From an uncultured Bacteroidales bacterium (lineage in GTDB: Bacteria; Bacteroidota; Bacteroidia; Bacteroidales; Paludibacteraceae), in the NCBI GenBank assembly GCA_900319995.1, contig ONQO01000006.1, forward strand, positions 1 to 52,939: a DNA stretch of 52,939 nucleotides, written 5' to 3'. The position numbers were made by a program, and so were the translations under genes. Shown here piece by piece: positions 45,560 through 52,939 of the stretch. Each line of letters begins with the position of its first letter. Within the stretch, counting starts at the first letter, position 1. Under the pieces are notes generated by a model. The model was not told where the DNA came from. It did not search any database and saw only the letters and a program-made list of their open reading frames with translations.

Positions 45560-45629
45560 TTTTGTCGGCAACTTGTTTGCACTCTCTTTTGCTCCTTTTT
45601 ACTTTTTTTTGCATTTTTTTGTCAAAATA

Positions 45630-45661
45630 TTTGCGTATGTCAGAAAAAAGCAGTACCTTTG
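45630..45661 (+). promoter_or_regulatory. Promoter of tRNA-Ser
   Basis: -33 TTTG (45630-45633), 20-bp spacer, -7 TACCTTTG (45654-45661), 61 bases before the tRNA. Confidence 0.82.
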
Positions 45662-45722
45662 CACCCGCTTTTCGAATTTAAGCAACGAATTGCCGTTTCT
45701 GCGCGCCGATTAGGCCGCACAA

Positions 45723-45789
<67 letters not shown>

Positions 45790-45809
<20 letters not shown>

Positions 45810-46096
45810 CAAAAAAGAATTAGGGATGTCCGATGGTCATCCCTAATTCTTTTTGTGAGAAGGCAGGGAGCCTTCTCACTCCCCGTTAGGGAGTTCTTAT
45901 CTCGCACTTTGTGCTCGCACGATTATTGCTGCGCAATTTTCGAATCCCCCTTTCTCCGCAAAGAATAAAAGTGACTTGTCTGTCTGAGTTTACTCAAGCA
46001 AGCAAGTCGCTTTTATTCTTTGAACAAGGTGCCAGCGGCAGCTTGTCGGGATTACGCAGAAATCCCCCTTTCTCCGCAGACACCGCGGTGTTTTTG
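45790..46096 (+). repeat. Three copies of the tRNA-Ser 3' end, each followed by a hairpin
   Basis: The sequence TTCGAATCCCCCTTTCTCCG plus CA is in the tRNA (45790-45811) and is repeated exactly at 45939-45960. Its last 18-19 bases recur at 46060-46078. Copy one is followed by a 13-bp stem terminator (45812-45855), copy two by a 20-bp stem (45959-45978 with 46003-46022), and copy three by ACACCGCGGTGT and a T-run (46080-46096). Further hairpins fill the spaces: GAGAAGGC/GCCTTCTC, ACTCCC/GGGAGT, GCAC/GTGC, TTGC/GCAA and ACAAG/CTTGT. This is all that the 301-base gap before the GH3 gene contains. Confidence 0.9.
45812..45855 (+). terminator. Terminator of tRNA-Ser
   Basis: AAAAAGAATTAGGGATG pairs perfectly with its complement ending in a T-run of five. 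Confidence 0.9.
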
Positions 46097-46110
46097 TGCT
46101 TTTATTGACT

Positions 46111-47805
46111 TTAGTTCACTATCAGTTTTTTGAATTTAGCGTGCCTCTTGTCGTCCTGCATGAGAAGGTTCATTTTGAATTGTCCGTCACGTGCGCCTTC
46201 CGCAATACATTGCGCCTTGAATGTTTCAAATGAATCTTTTTGCAGGCGATGCGCAATCGGAGGTTTGACGCGGAACGAATCCCGTTTGGCTTTGTACTCT
46301 ATGTTTTCTTCCGCCAGCACTTCGTCTACGCGTTTTGCGAAATCCTCCGCTTGCGCCTGAGTGGTAGAGAGGTCCTCAAATTCAAAGTAGAAATGGTAGG
46401 CAGAAATGGACAGATCTGCAAATCCGACAAAGAACTTCACGGGCATCTTCAAGTCTTTCTCCGCAGTGCGGACAGCCTCGATGAATTGGCGCTCGTGGAG
46501 TTTTTCTCCTGTCATGGTAACGATGCCGTTCACCTTTTGAATCATGTGTACGGTGGGTGTATTGACAAAGGACGGACCCACTTCGACGAGGTCATTCATG
46601 TTATAGCGGTACAATCCCGCAAAGGTGCTCACGAACGGGCAGTAGCGTTTACCCTGTTCCAGTTCGTGCAGTTGCAGGAATCGCGGATTAGGGTTCTCCA
46701 GGTCTTTTTCCTCTATAAACTCATAGTAGTGCATGTGTGGAAAGAGCACGGTATTATTGGTATCGTCCAGAACGAGACCAAAACGGCACTCTGAAGAGAA
46801 ATAGCCGAATTCCTGATGGAGCATTTGTTCGGGGAACGAGTCTTTGAACTTATCGAGATAGACCTTGGTGTTGCCGCATTTCCATGTATTGAGAATCTGC
46901 AAGTCGGGCCAATAATGTTTGGGCAGTACACGACCGTATTTTGCTTTTAGAGCCCGCAATTCGGCGGCACGTTCCGGATTGGGTTTGAGATAGGGTAGGA
47001 TAGCCGCCCGGATTTCAGGACTGATATTCAAATCGGCTTTTAGTGTACCATGCTCTATGTCGTCGCAGTAACTGTCAAAATATTCGTTCACATTATTCTG
47101 CATCTCAATGATGGTCGATGGATTGGCAGTGACGATGAGTGTGACATTCCGCTCGATACCCATCCTCATGATGGCGTAGTACCTTGCGGTGTAGTCGGCG
47201 ATAGAGAAAACAGCAGCGGGAGATGCGTACAGTTTTTTGACGAACTTAGGGCAGTCCCGTTGTGTTACTCCGCTGACGGATCCGAAAATAGTGCCGTCAG
47301 GAGCATAACCCTCAATGACTTTTCCGACGATGCTGACGATTTTGCCTTTATACACTTTCGGGCGGTTCTTGATAAAATTGAACAACCACACCTTGGTCAT
47401 CTTGCCATATACAGAATTCAGATACACATCGGTGATAGGAATCCATTTGGGTTCCTTGGTGGTACCGGAGGTAGTGGCATACATGATTGGTTTTCCGGGG
47501 AAGAGGATGTCCGCCTCGCCGTTTTTGTGGCGTTCAACGTACGGACGCAGGGATTCATACTCTTGTGCAGGGACGTATTTCTGATACAGGGAATATAACT
47601 CTGTGTCATCTTTGGCTTTGAGTATCTGTTCAAAATGGTGCTCCTTGCCATAGAGGGTGTCCTTGGCATAGGTCAGGATACCACGAAGTGTTTTCTCGCT
47701 CGTTTTACGGGGATCTCTGCTCGCTGATTTGAGTTTCAGATACTGAATACCTCCTGCTACACCGAGCAGGAAATTAGGTACAAAAGCATTACTGAGTTTT
47801 TCCAT
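46111..47805 (-). CDS. GH3 auxin-responsive promoter family protein (acyl-adenylating enzyme)
   Basis: 564 residues, close to the usual GH3 length. The phosphate-binding segment is YATTSGTTKEPKWIPITD, and FGSVSGVTQRDCPKF, HQEFGYFSSECRFGLVLDD and LYRYNMNDLVEVG follow in the family order. GH3 proteins adenylate carboxylic acids and join them to amino acids in plants; those of Bacteroidota have unknown substrates. It follows the prolyl-tRNA deacylase gene by 38 bases, and no separate promoter is visible. Confidence 0.92.
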   Translation of the reverse strand: MEKLSNAFVPNFLLGVAGGIQYLKLKSASRDPRKTSEKTLRGILTYAKDTLYGKEHHFEQILKAKDDTELYSLYQKYVPAQEYESLRPYVERHKNGEADILFPGKPIMYATTSGTTKEPKWIPITDVYLNSVYGKMTKVWLFNFIKNRPKVYKGKIVSIVGKVIEGYAPDGTIFGSVSGVTQRDCPKFVKKLYASPAAVFSIADYTARYYAIMRMGIERNVTLIVTANPSTIIEMQNNVNEYFDSYCDDIEHGTLKADLNISPEIRAAILPYLKPNPERAAELRALKAKYGRVLPKHYWPDLQILNTWKCGNTKVYLDKFKDSFPEQMLHQEFGYFSSECRFGLVLDDTNNTVLFPHMHYYEFIEEKDLENPNPRFLQLHELEQGKRYCPFVSTFAGLYRYNMNDLVEVGPSFVNTPTVHMIQKVNGIVTMTGEKLHERQFIEAVRTAEKDLKMPVKFFVGFADLSISAYHFYFEFEDLSTTQAQAEDFAKRVDEVLAEENIEYKAKRDSFRVKPPIAHRLQKDSFETFKAQCIAEGARDGQFKMNLLMQDDKRHAKFKKLIVN

Positions 47806-47843
47806 TATATATCTGTTTTATTAGTTGGTTTGAATGAATTCGT

Positions 47844-48389
47844 TTATCCATTAGTTTGGATGTATTGCACCGTGTTTCCTACGCAGGACAAATACTGCCG
47901 GAAGGCATCTTGGGTGATCACAACAGTCCCTCGGCAGTCGTTGGGGTGAAAACTCAGCGACGCTGCCTCTTTGAGATGACTGTCTAAAAAAAGGATAACA
48001 TGATTATCCGTGTCATTAATCAATCCGAAAGGACTGACGCTTCCTGGCTCCAAGCCCAGATAGAGCATCATCCGCTCCGGCGAAGCGAAAGAGAGTTTTC
48101 CCGGAGCTCTATGCCCCTGCGAGACGAGCACTTCCTTTAACCAATGCTCTATATCGTGTATTGCCAAATCATAATCGCAGGGGAAACAAATAAGATAGTG
48201 CTGGTCACCTTTATGGTTACGCATGAAGATATTTTTGCAATGTACGCTGCCATCATTACGCCACCAGCGCTTGGCTTCCTCAATCGTCTTCCCCTCGGGA
48301 TGATTGTACGTTGTGAACGGAATATTGTGGTCCTCCAGATAGCGTAGTACTTTTTCCTGACGAGGGGATATGATCTCATAATCTGCCAT
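47844..48389 (-). CDS. proX: Prolyl-tRNA deacylase (YbaK/ProX family)
   Basis: 181 residues. The YbaK/EbsC fold is visible as NIPFTTYNHPEGKTIEEAKR, HCKNIFMRNHKGDQHYLICF with the conserved Lys, LSFASPERMMLYLGLEPGSV and SPFGLINDTDNHVILFLDSH. ProX hydrolyses alanine mischarged on tRNA-Pro. The missing editing domain of Bacteroidota ProRS would fit this, but ProRS is not in the window. The gene has its own promoter, divergent from the UmuC-like gene. Confidence 0.9.
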   Translation of the reverse strand: MADYEIISPRQEKVLRYLEDHNIPFTTYNHPEGKTIEEAKRWWRNDGSVHCKNIFMRNHKGDQHYLICFPCDYDLAIHDIEHWLKEVLVSQGHRAPGKLSFASPERMMLYLGLEPGSVSPFGLINDTDNHVILFLDSHLKEAASLSFHPNDCRGTVVITQDAFRQYLSCVGNTVQYIQTNG

Positions 48390-48417
48390 TTTTTATGTGA
48401 ATTTCGATTTGCGGGTG

Positions 48418-48449
48418 CAAAGTTACAACAAAAAATCGACATATGCAAA
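48418..48449 (-). promoter_or_regulatory. Promoter of the proX-GH3 genes
   Basis: Minus-strand -33 TTTG (48449-48446), 20-bp spacer, -7 TAACTTTG (48425-48418), 29 bases before the start. Confidence 0.8.
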
Positions 48450-48476
48450 TGCAAATTCCACTTTTTGGTTTATTTA

Positions 48477-48508
48477 TTTGTATATATGTAAATTTATTCG
48501 TACCTTTG
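48477..48508 (+). promoter_or_regulatory. Promoter of the UmuC-like gene
   Basis: -33 TTTG (48477-48480), 20-bp spacer, -7 TACCTTTG (48501-48508). No LexA-type operator was recognised. The start codon lies 18 bases after the -7 box. Confidence 0.82.
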
Positions 48509-48525
48509 CAGCGGATTTTACGAAC

Positions 48526-49782
48526 ATGTATATTCATCTGGATTGCAATAATTTCTTCGTGAGTTGCGAGTTAGTCTCGCGGCCGGAATTGAAGGGTACG
48601 CCGGTTGTTGTGGCCAATAATAATGACAACAACGGCGGGATTATCCTTGCCCTAAACCAAGAGGCGAAAGCGGTTGGTCTAAAGAGAGGTAATCCTATTT
48701 TTCAGGTGACGAAAATCATTGAGCTAAATCATGTGACGGTCATTGATGTCCATCATCAACTCTATCACGATATCTCGCATCATATCATGGATGAAGTGCG
48801 GAAGACGGAAATGGTGCTCGGATTCGTGCAGTACAGTGTTGATGAGTTCTTCGGCGAGATGCCGGATGACGATTCTGTCCGTCTCCGAAGTTATCTACAG
48901 GAGCTCAAAGACCTGATTTTTCGCGAGACAGGTATTCCTGTCAGTTGTGGGGCCGGAATAACATACACGCTCGCCAAAACAGCCACATGGTTTGCCAAGC
49001 ATTATCCTGCATACAAAGGCATCTGTATCATGCCGGCAGACAAACGCGAATCAGCACTTGCACAAGTCCCCGTCAAAGATGTTTGGGGAATTGGAAGACG
49101 CAGCATCAAAACTATTGATTATCAAGGTGTCAAGACAGCGTTAGACTATACCCGCCTGCCCGAAGTGTGGATCAACAGGCAATTCGGAGTCACCGGCCTG
49201 CGTACATGGAAAGAGTTAAACGGCATTCCCGCCATCACTATTGCCGGTCACGAGTTGCAGAAATCCATCATGTACAGCCGCACGTTCGCGCATATGACAA
49301 GCAGCAAAATAGTGCTGCTGCGCGAACTGAGCAACTATGCCTCTTCTGCTACCCGTAAATTGCGTGAGCAGCAATCACTATGCCGTACCGTAACGCTATT
49401 CTTGGCAACAAACCGCCATCGGGAAGACTTGCCGCAGTATCATGTGGACGATACGATCAAACTGGGCACAGCAACGGATGACTCTGCGCTGATCATTCAC
49501 GCCGTGACACAATTGCTGGATAGATTATTCCGCGAGAACTACCAATATAAACAAGCGGGTGTAATCTTAGGGCAGTTGCAGCACTCCGATGCAGTACAGT
49601 TAGATCTCTTTGCACCGAACCAAGCACAAAAACAAGCGAAACGGAAACGCCTGATGCAAGCGATAGACGGCATCAACCAGCGATTTGGACGTAACCAGAT
49701 TCATTTTGCTGTACAAGGCACTGAAGCGGACACCTCCGAGCAACCGGCCGGCTTTATGAGACCGAAGAGAGTGGATGAATAG
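48526..49782 (+). CDS. umuC: Y-family DNA polymerase (UmuC/DinB type)
   Basis: 418 residues from the ATG at 48526; the longer open frame from 48397 would include the promoter. The catalytic palm is YIHLDCNNFFVSCELVSRPE (first Asp) and QYSVDEFFGEMP (Asp-Glu pair), GAGITYTLAKTATWFAKHYP follows, and the helix-hairpin-helix is DVWGIGRRSIKTIDYQGVKT. The C-terminal little-finger domain is complete. The form is that of UmuC, but no umuD is next to it; lone UmuC-like genes are known in the phylum. It is likely used in translesion synthesis. Confidence 0.93.
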   Translation: MYIHLDCNNFFVSCELVSRPELKGTPVVVANNNDNNGGIILALNQEAKAVGLKRGNPIFQVTKIIELNHVTVIDVHHQLYHDISHHIMDEVRKTEMVLGFVQYSVDEFFGEMPDDDSVRLRSYLQELKDLIFRETGIPVSCGAGITYTLAKTATWFAKHYPAYKGICIMPADKRESALAQVPVKDVWGIGRRSIKTIDYQGVKTALDYTRLPEVWINRQFGVTGLRTWKELNGIPAITIAGHELQKSIMYSRTFAHMTSSKIVLLRELSNYASSATRKLREQQSLCRTVTLFLATNRHREDLPQYHVDDTIKLGTATDDSALIIHAVTQLLDRLFRENYQYKQAGVILGQLQHSDAVQLDLFAPNQAQKQAKRKRLMQAIDGINQRFGRNQIHFAVQGTEADTSEQPAGFMRPKRVDE

Positions 49783-49810
49783 AAGTTAGCCTTTTTCATT
49801 ATTACGCCCT

Positions 49811-49870
49811 AATTAGCCTCTATTTAGCCTCTATTTAGCCTCCATTTCCGTTACCATCTCGTTACCATTA
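49811..49870. repeat. Two 11-bp tandem arrays after the UmuC-like gene
   Basis: ATTTAGCCTCT three times with small changes (49811-49843), then CGTTACCATCT twice with changes in the last two bases (49849-49870). Confidence 0.88.
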
Positions 49871-49911
49871 CGGACGTCACTGATGGATTTGTGACCTGTT
49901 TTAATCATCCG

Positions 49912-50262
49912 TCACTCCTTATCATATGCGGAGATATACTCGCGGGCGAGGCAACGGTTCCACTGGAAATAATTCCGCGTGCGTATTGCGTGGTTACCGA
50001 ACCGCGTTTGTGTGTTGACTACACTCCATGACACACGTCCGCGAGTCAACTGATTATGGTCAGGTTCGTCTAAGTTTATGACCTTAATCCCTTTATCTGC
50101 CGCATCCTCAACCATCTTGGGCGTCAGTTCTTTCTTGTATACACCGAAGAAATCATGCTACTCCGGATCATACCAAAAGATTCCGACAGCCGGCATCGGT
50201 TCGTCAAAAGACTTCATGTCCGCCATGATAGCCTCTTTTTCGCTTTTCGTTAAATTGGTCAT
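49912..50262 (-). pseudogene. Small unknown protein gene with one in-frame amber codon
   Basis: The ATG at 50262 starts MTNLTKSEKEAIMADMKSFD, then FWYDPE and TAG at 50160-50158. The same frame continues HDFFGVYKKELTPKMVEDAA and runs to a TGA at 49912, giving 116 codons in total. The downstream part is compositionally protein-like, with no further stops. A GAG or CAG to TAG change would explain it. Possibilities are a young pseudogene, a sequencing error or amber readthrough. I do not recognise the family. The last bases of its upstream region overlap the ispG end only by proximity (19 bases). Confidence 0.6.
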
Positions 50263-50281
50263 ATTCTTATGTTTAAATTTA

Positions 50282-51634
50282 TTAACCGTTTTTATCAGCC
50301 TCAATGAGGGCGAGGAGTTGAGAGACGGCTTCTTCCTGCGGGATGTTTTTGAGGACGCACTCTTTGCCGCGATAGAGGGAAATACGGTCACGACCGGCTC
50401 CTACATAGCCGTAATCGGCGTCCGCCATCTCACCCGGACCGTTGACAATACAGCCCATGACGGCGATTTTTAGACCCGTGAGGTGCGCCGTAGCTTTTTT
50501 GACCTCAGCAACGGTTTTCTGAAGATCGAACATCGTTCGTCCGCAACCCGGGCAGGAGATATACTCCGTTTTATAGATACGCACGCGCGCGGCTTGGAGG
50601 ATGTCCTTGCTCAGGAAATTGAGTTTGTTCTCTGAGAAATTCGGGTTGACGAGCGACAACTCGGTTGCCTTGTAATCCCACAATAGGCGTCCGCATTCGG
50701 CTGCGGCTTGGAGGCAGAACAGAGACCAGTCCTCTTCTAATGATGTATAACGGATTTCTGCATTGCCGCCGATGTTATCAAGCACTTCGGCTGTGATACT
50801 ACCGTCGTAACGCGTGCTGTCTTCGTCTGCAAAATAGTTCACCAAGTCTTGTGCCACAGGTATCTCATTCTCAGGCGCTTCGCTGAGGCTCACGCGAATG
50901 GTGTCTCCAATTCCGTCCGCCAAGAGTGCGCCAATACCCACTGCCGATTTGATGCGTCCGTCTTCGCCTTCTCCGGCTTCGGTCACGCCGAGATGGAGTG
51001 GGAAAGCCATGTGTTCGTGTTTCATGGTCTTGACGAGCAGACGTACGGTCTCGACCATGACGCGTGTGTTAGACGCCTTGACGGAGATGACGATATTCTG
51101 GAAATCGTGTGCGGCGGCGATGCGTAAGAACTCCATGACGGACGCAACCATGCCTTCGGGCGTGTCGCCGTACTGATCCATCATCCGTTCGGATAGCGAA
51201 CCGTGGTTGACGCCGATGCGGATCGCCGTCTCGTGCGCGCGACATATATCTAATAGCTGTACGAAACGCTCCTCTAATTTGGACGCATCCTTGCTGTAGT
51301 TTCCCGGGTTCACTCGAACCGCCTCAACTACTTGAGCCGCTGCGTCCGCCACTTCGGAGTTGAAATGTACATCTGCCACCAACGGCACTGCCGTCAATAC
51401 TTGTGCGTGGATCTCTTTGAGCGACTCCACTTCACGCAGACCTTGTGTCGTGAAACGCAACAACTCCGCTCCGGCTTCAATGCACCGACGTGCCTGGTCC
51501 ACCGAACCATCAATATCGTTGGTCGAAGTGTTCGCCATCGTCTGGATGCGAATAGGGTAGTCTGAGCCGATAAAAATGTTGCCAACTTGCACATTTATGG
51601 TCTTTCTTCGCTGATTTTCTAATTTAATTTGCAT
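50282..51634 (-). CDS. ispG: (E)-4-hydroxy-3-methylbut-2-enyl-diphosphate synthase (flavodoxin type)
   Basis: 450 residues. The N-terminal TIM barrel includes VGNIFIGSDYPIRIQTMANT, PLVADVHFNSEVADAAAQVV and IRIGVNHGSLSERMMDQYGD. The C-terminal part carries the 4Fe-4S ligands in SCPGCGRTMFDLQ and MGCIVNGPGEMADADYGYVG. It makes HMBPP in the MEP isoprenoid pathway. Bacteroidota IspG often carries a long insertion between barrel and iron-sulfur domain, to about 600 residues. Here the segment between the two is clearly shorter, though longer than in the E. coli enzyme. No convincing promoter lies just upstream. Confidence 0.95.
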   Translation of the reverse strand: MQIKLENQRRKTINVQVGNIFIGSDYPIRIQTMANTSTNDIDGSVDQARRCIEAGAELLRFTTQGLREVESLKEIHAQVLTAVPLVADVHFNSEVADAAAQVVEAVRVNPGNYSKDASKLEERFVQLLDICRAHETAIRIGVNHGSLSERMMDQYGDTPEGMVASVMEFLRIAAAHDFQNIVISVKASNTRVMVETVRLLVKTMKHEHMAFPLHLGVTEAGEGEDGRIKSAVGIGALLADGIGDTIRVSLSEAPENEIPVAQDLVNYFADEDSTRYDGSITAEVLDNIGGNAEIRYTSLEEDWSLFCLQAAAECGRLLWDYKATELSLVNPNFSENKLNFLSKDILQAARVRIYKTEYISCPGCGRTMFDLQKTVAEVKKATAHLTGLKIAVMGCIVNGPGEMADADYGYVGAGRDRISLYRGKECVLKNIPQEEAVSQLLALIEADKNG

Positions 51635-51680
51635 AAAAATGCCCTAAAATGCTATTTTTTGTTAAAAAAGTTCAAAAAAA

Positions 51681-51712
51681 TTTGGTCATGTCAAAAATTT
51701 GTAGTACCTTTG
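51681..51712 (+). promoter_or_regulatory. Promoter of tRNA-Lys
   Basis: -33 TTTG (51681-51684), 20-bp spacer, -7 TACCTTTG (51705-51712), in the shared TTTGGTCATGTCAAAAA block. A leader of about 135 bases separates it from the tRNA, with AAAAATTAG and CTAATTTTT able to pair. Confidence 0.85.
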
Positions 51713-51853
51713 CACCCGCTTTCAAAAATTAGGTTTTCAGAAACCCTCTGGGGTCCCCGAAAATTTCTAATTTTTGGGGAGAGCGAGAACACGGCGAAAA
51801 TTCATATGAGCAATTTCATTGCGAATCGTATTAAGCCGTAATTCGCGCGAGGA

Positions 51854-51926
51854 GAATCAGTAGCTCAGCAGGTAGAGCACATCCCTTTTAAGGATGGGGT
51901 CCTGGGTTCGAGCCCCAGCTGGTTCA
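51854..51926 (+). tRNA. tRNA-Lys(UUU)
   Basis: 73 bases. Acceptor GAATCAG/CTGGTTC, D-arm TAGCTCAGCAGGTAGAGCA, anticodon loop CTTTTAA (anticodon TTT), T-arm CTGGGTTCGAGCCCCAG. Discriminator A; CCA is not encoded. Confidence 0.97.
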
Positions 51927-51930
51927 CAAA

Positions 51931-51956
51931 GAAGAGAGTTTCGGCTCTCTTTTTTG
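51931..51956 (+). terminator. Terminator of tRNA-Lys
   Basis: AGAGAG/CTCTCT stem with a TTTCGG loop and a T-run of six. Confidence 0.85.
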
Positions 51957-52002
51957 TTTTCCTTTTCATTCTTTCAAATAGCGCGGTAACAATTTTGCGC
52001 TG

Positions 52003-52157
52003 CAAAATTACTACAAAAAATCCAAATGTGCAAATAAAATTCATTTTATTTTGCCATTTGCTGGATTTTGCGACCGTAATTTCGGGGGAAACGTAGTGGC
52101 GGAGTCCGAAATTACTACAAAAAATCCAAATGTGCAAATAAAATTCATTTTATTTTG
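52003..52157 (-). repeat. Duplicated 49-bp element holding a minus-strand promoter
   Basis: 52005-52053 and 52109-52157 are identical over 49 bp. On the minus strand the first copy has -33 TTTG (52034-52031), a 20-bp spacer and -7 TAATTTTG (52010-52003). In the second copy the -7 reads TAATTTCG. No gene on that strand begins before ispG, about 370 bases away and beyond the tRNA. Confidence 0.85.
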
Positions 52158-52313
52158 TAGTTTGCCGGATTATACTGCTTTTTTGTGGGTGCAAGCATTC
52201 AATCCCGCGACCACATCGAGACCACATCGCGACCTGTATGAAAGGTGTGAAGTTAATTTTACTTTGGCACGGAGTTTGTAATACTCTTTCTGCAAATTTT
52301 AATTTACGACACT
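52158..52313. other. Upstream region of the HtrA gene
   Basis: GACCACATCGA occurs twice with one change at 52209-52230 (11-bp unit). TACTTTGG near 52260 resembles a -7 box but differs at one base. No clear promoter. Confidence 0.45.
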
Positions 52314-52939
52314 ATGAAAAAGATATTTAGATTTTTAGGCATCGTGCTGCTCGTCGCAGCCGTCAGTGCCGGAACAACACTCGCTGTATTGAAATACAGC
52401 AATCCACAATTTCAAATCACCAATTACAAATCACAAATCACAAATGATTCCACCGGAATCCCTGCGGCATATAGCCGCTTCGCGTCTCTTCCGCAGGCAG
52501 GAGAGACGGATTTTACGCAGGCTGCCGAGCTGTCCGTCAATGCGGTTGTTCACGTCAAGACCACGTACCGCAACCAGGTCTCCTCGCAGCAGATGGACCT
52601 CTTTGAGTTCTTCTTCGGCCGTCCGGGACAGCAACGCGAGATGCCGGCGCAGCAGGCGTCCGGTTCGGGTGTCATCATCTCCGAGGACGGCTATATCGTC
52701 ACCAACAACCATGTCATCGACCGTGCGGACCAGATTCAGGTTGTCCTCAACGACAAACGCGAGTACACGGCTACGCTGGTCGGCACTGACCCGAACACGG
52801 ATATCGCGCTCCTGAAAATTGAAGAGACAGGCCTGCCGGTGATTCTCATGGGCAACTCTGACGACTTGCGCGTCGGCGAATGGGTGCTTGCTGTCGGCAA
52901 TCCGTTCAACCTGACTTCGACCGTCACGGCAGGCATCGT
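52314..52939 (+). CDS. HtrA/DegP-like serine protease, 3' end outside the window
   Basis: The first 208 codons are present. A hydrophobic N-terminal segment (about 6-26, FLGIVLLVAAVSAGTTLAVL) acts as signal or anchor. The trypsin-like domain has the catalytic His in GYIVTNNHVID and the Asp in DPNTDIALLK. The Ser (in a G-N-S-G-G motif) would lie beyond the window. A glycine-rich GSGVII strand and the LA-loop region with Phe-rich DLFEFFFGRP fit DegP/DegQ. Such periplasmic proteases degrade or hold misfolded proteins. A 7-bp array (52414-52448) encodes residues about 34-45 (ITNYKSQITND), just after the membrane segment. Confidence 0.93.
   Translation, partial: MKKIFRFLGIVLLVAAVSAGTTLAVLKYSNPQFQITNYKSQITNDSTGIPAAYSRFASLPQAGETDFTQAAELSVNAVVHVKTTYRNQVSSQQMDLFEFFFGRPGQQREMPAQQASGSGVIISEDGYIVTNNHVIDRADQIQVVLNDKREYTATLVGTDPNTDIALLKIEETGLPVILMGNSDDLRVGEWVLAVGNPFNLTSTVTAGI
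52414..52448 (+). repeat. 7-bp tandem array, five units, inside the HtrA gene
   Basis: AAATCAC, CAATTAC, AAATCAC, AAATCAC and AAATGAT in order, preceded by a degenerate sixth unit (CAATTTC). Confidence 0.9.

Noticed and set aside
51865-52137. Minus-strand frame across tRNA-Lys
   Set aside because: It is the common artefact of translating a tRNA gene backwards (LGLEPRTPSLKG).

Overview
The window comes from a Bacteroidota chromosome, most likely an uncultured gut-type member of the order Bacteroidales. The evidence is the repeated sigma-ABfr-type promoter (TTTG or TTG, a 20-bp spacer, then TAnnTTTG), the near absence of Shine-Dalgarno sequences, and a gene set typical of the phylum: a GT117/DUF2723 membrane protein, a GH3-family ligase, a lipoprotein LuxR-like regulator, a DUF6249 protein beside an ECF sigma factor, and IspG. 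No phage, insertion sequence, integrase or CRISPR array was recognised.

Layout. 1-6.5 kb (+): the end of a cysteine-tryptophan repeat protein, then a glucosaminidase with LysM domains, a DUF721 protein, MutS2, an outer-membrane barrel protein and a lipoprotein phosphoesterase. 6.7-9.8 kb (-): a membrane-anchored LuxR-like regulator with a TonB-C lipoprotein, then an ECF sigma factor operon containing a small frameshifted membrane gene and a DUF6249 protein. 9.8-10.7 kb: a gene-free, repeat-rich interval. 10.7-15.3 kb (+): rplM, rpsI, rpsB, tsf and an AsmA/DUF748 protein. 15.2-33.9 kb (-): an almost gapless run of 16 genes. It starts with two UDP-sugar dehydrogenase family genes, then a flippase, a GHMP sugar kinase, a nucleotidyltransferase, Wzx, Wzy, four glycosyltransferases, an acyltransferase, an initiating phosphosugar transferase and an aminotransferase, and it continues into gltX and recQ. 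This is a Wzx/Wzy-type surface polysaccharide locus. 34.2-45.3 kb (+): a GT117 protein, a CobW zinc GTPase, groES-groEL, mutS, mltG and a universal-stress protein. 45.4-46.1 kb: tRNA-Ser(GCU) in an unusual hairpin-rich neighbourhood. 46.1-52.9 kb: a GH3-family protein and prolyl-tRNA deacylase (-), a UmuC-like polymerase (+), an amber-interrupted small gene, ispG (-), tRNA-Lys(UUU), and the start of an HtrA protease cut by the window end.

The most unusual feature is a dispersed family of very short tandem repeats. Arrays with a 7-bp unit, often exactly five units (35 bp), but with different unit sequences, occur between genes and inside the coding sequences of mutS2 (two), gltX (two), recQ, cobW and htrA. 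There they are translated as extra low-complexity peptide. A second class with an 11-bp unit occurs only between genes. The pattern resembles the heptanucleotide STRR repeats of filamentous cyanobacteria, but I know of no description in Bacteroidales. The second notable structure is the tRNA-Ser 3' end, which is repeated three times within 290 bp. Each copy is followed by its own terminator-like hairpin.
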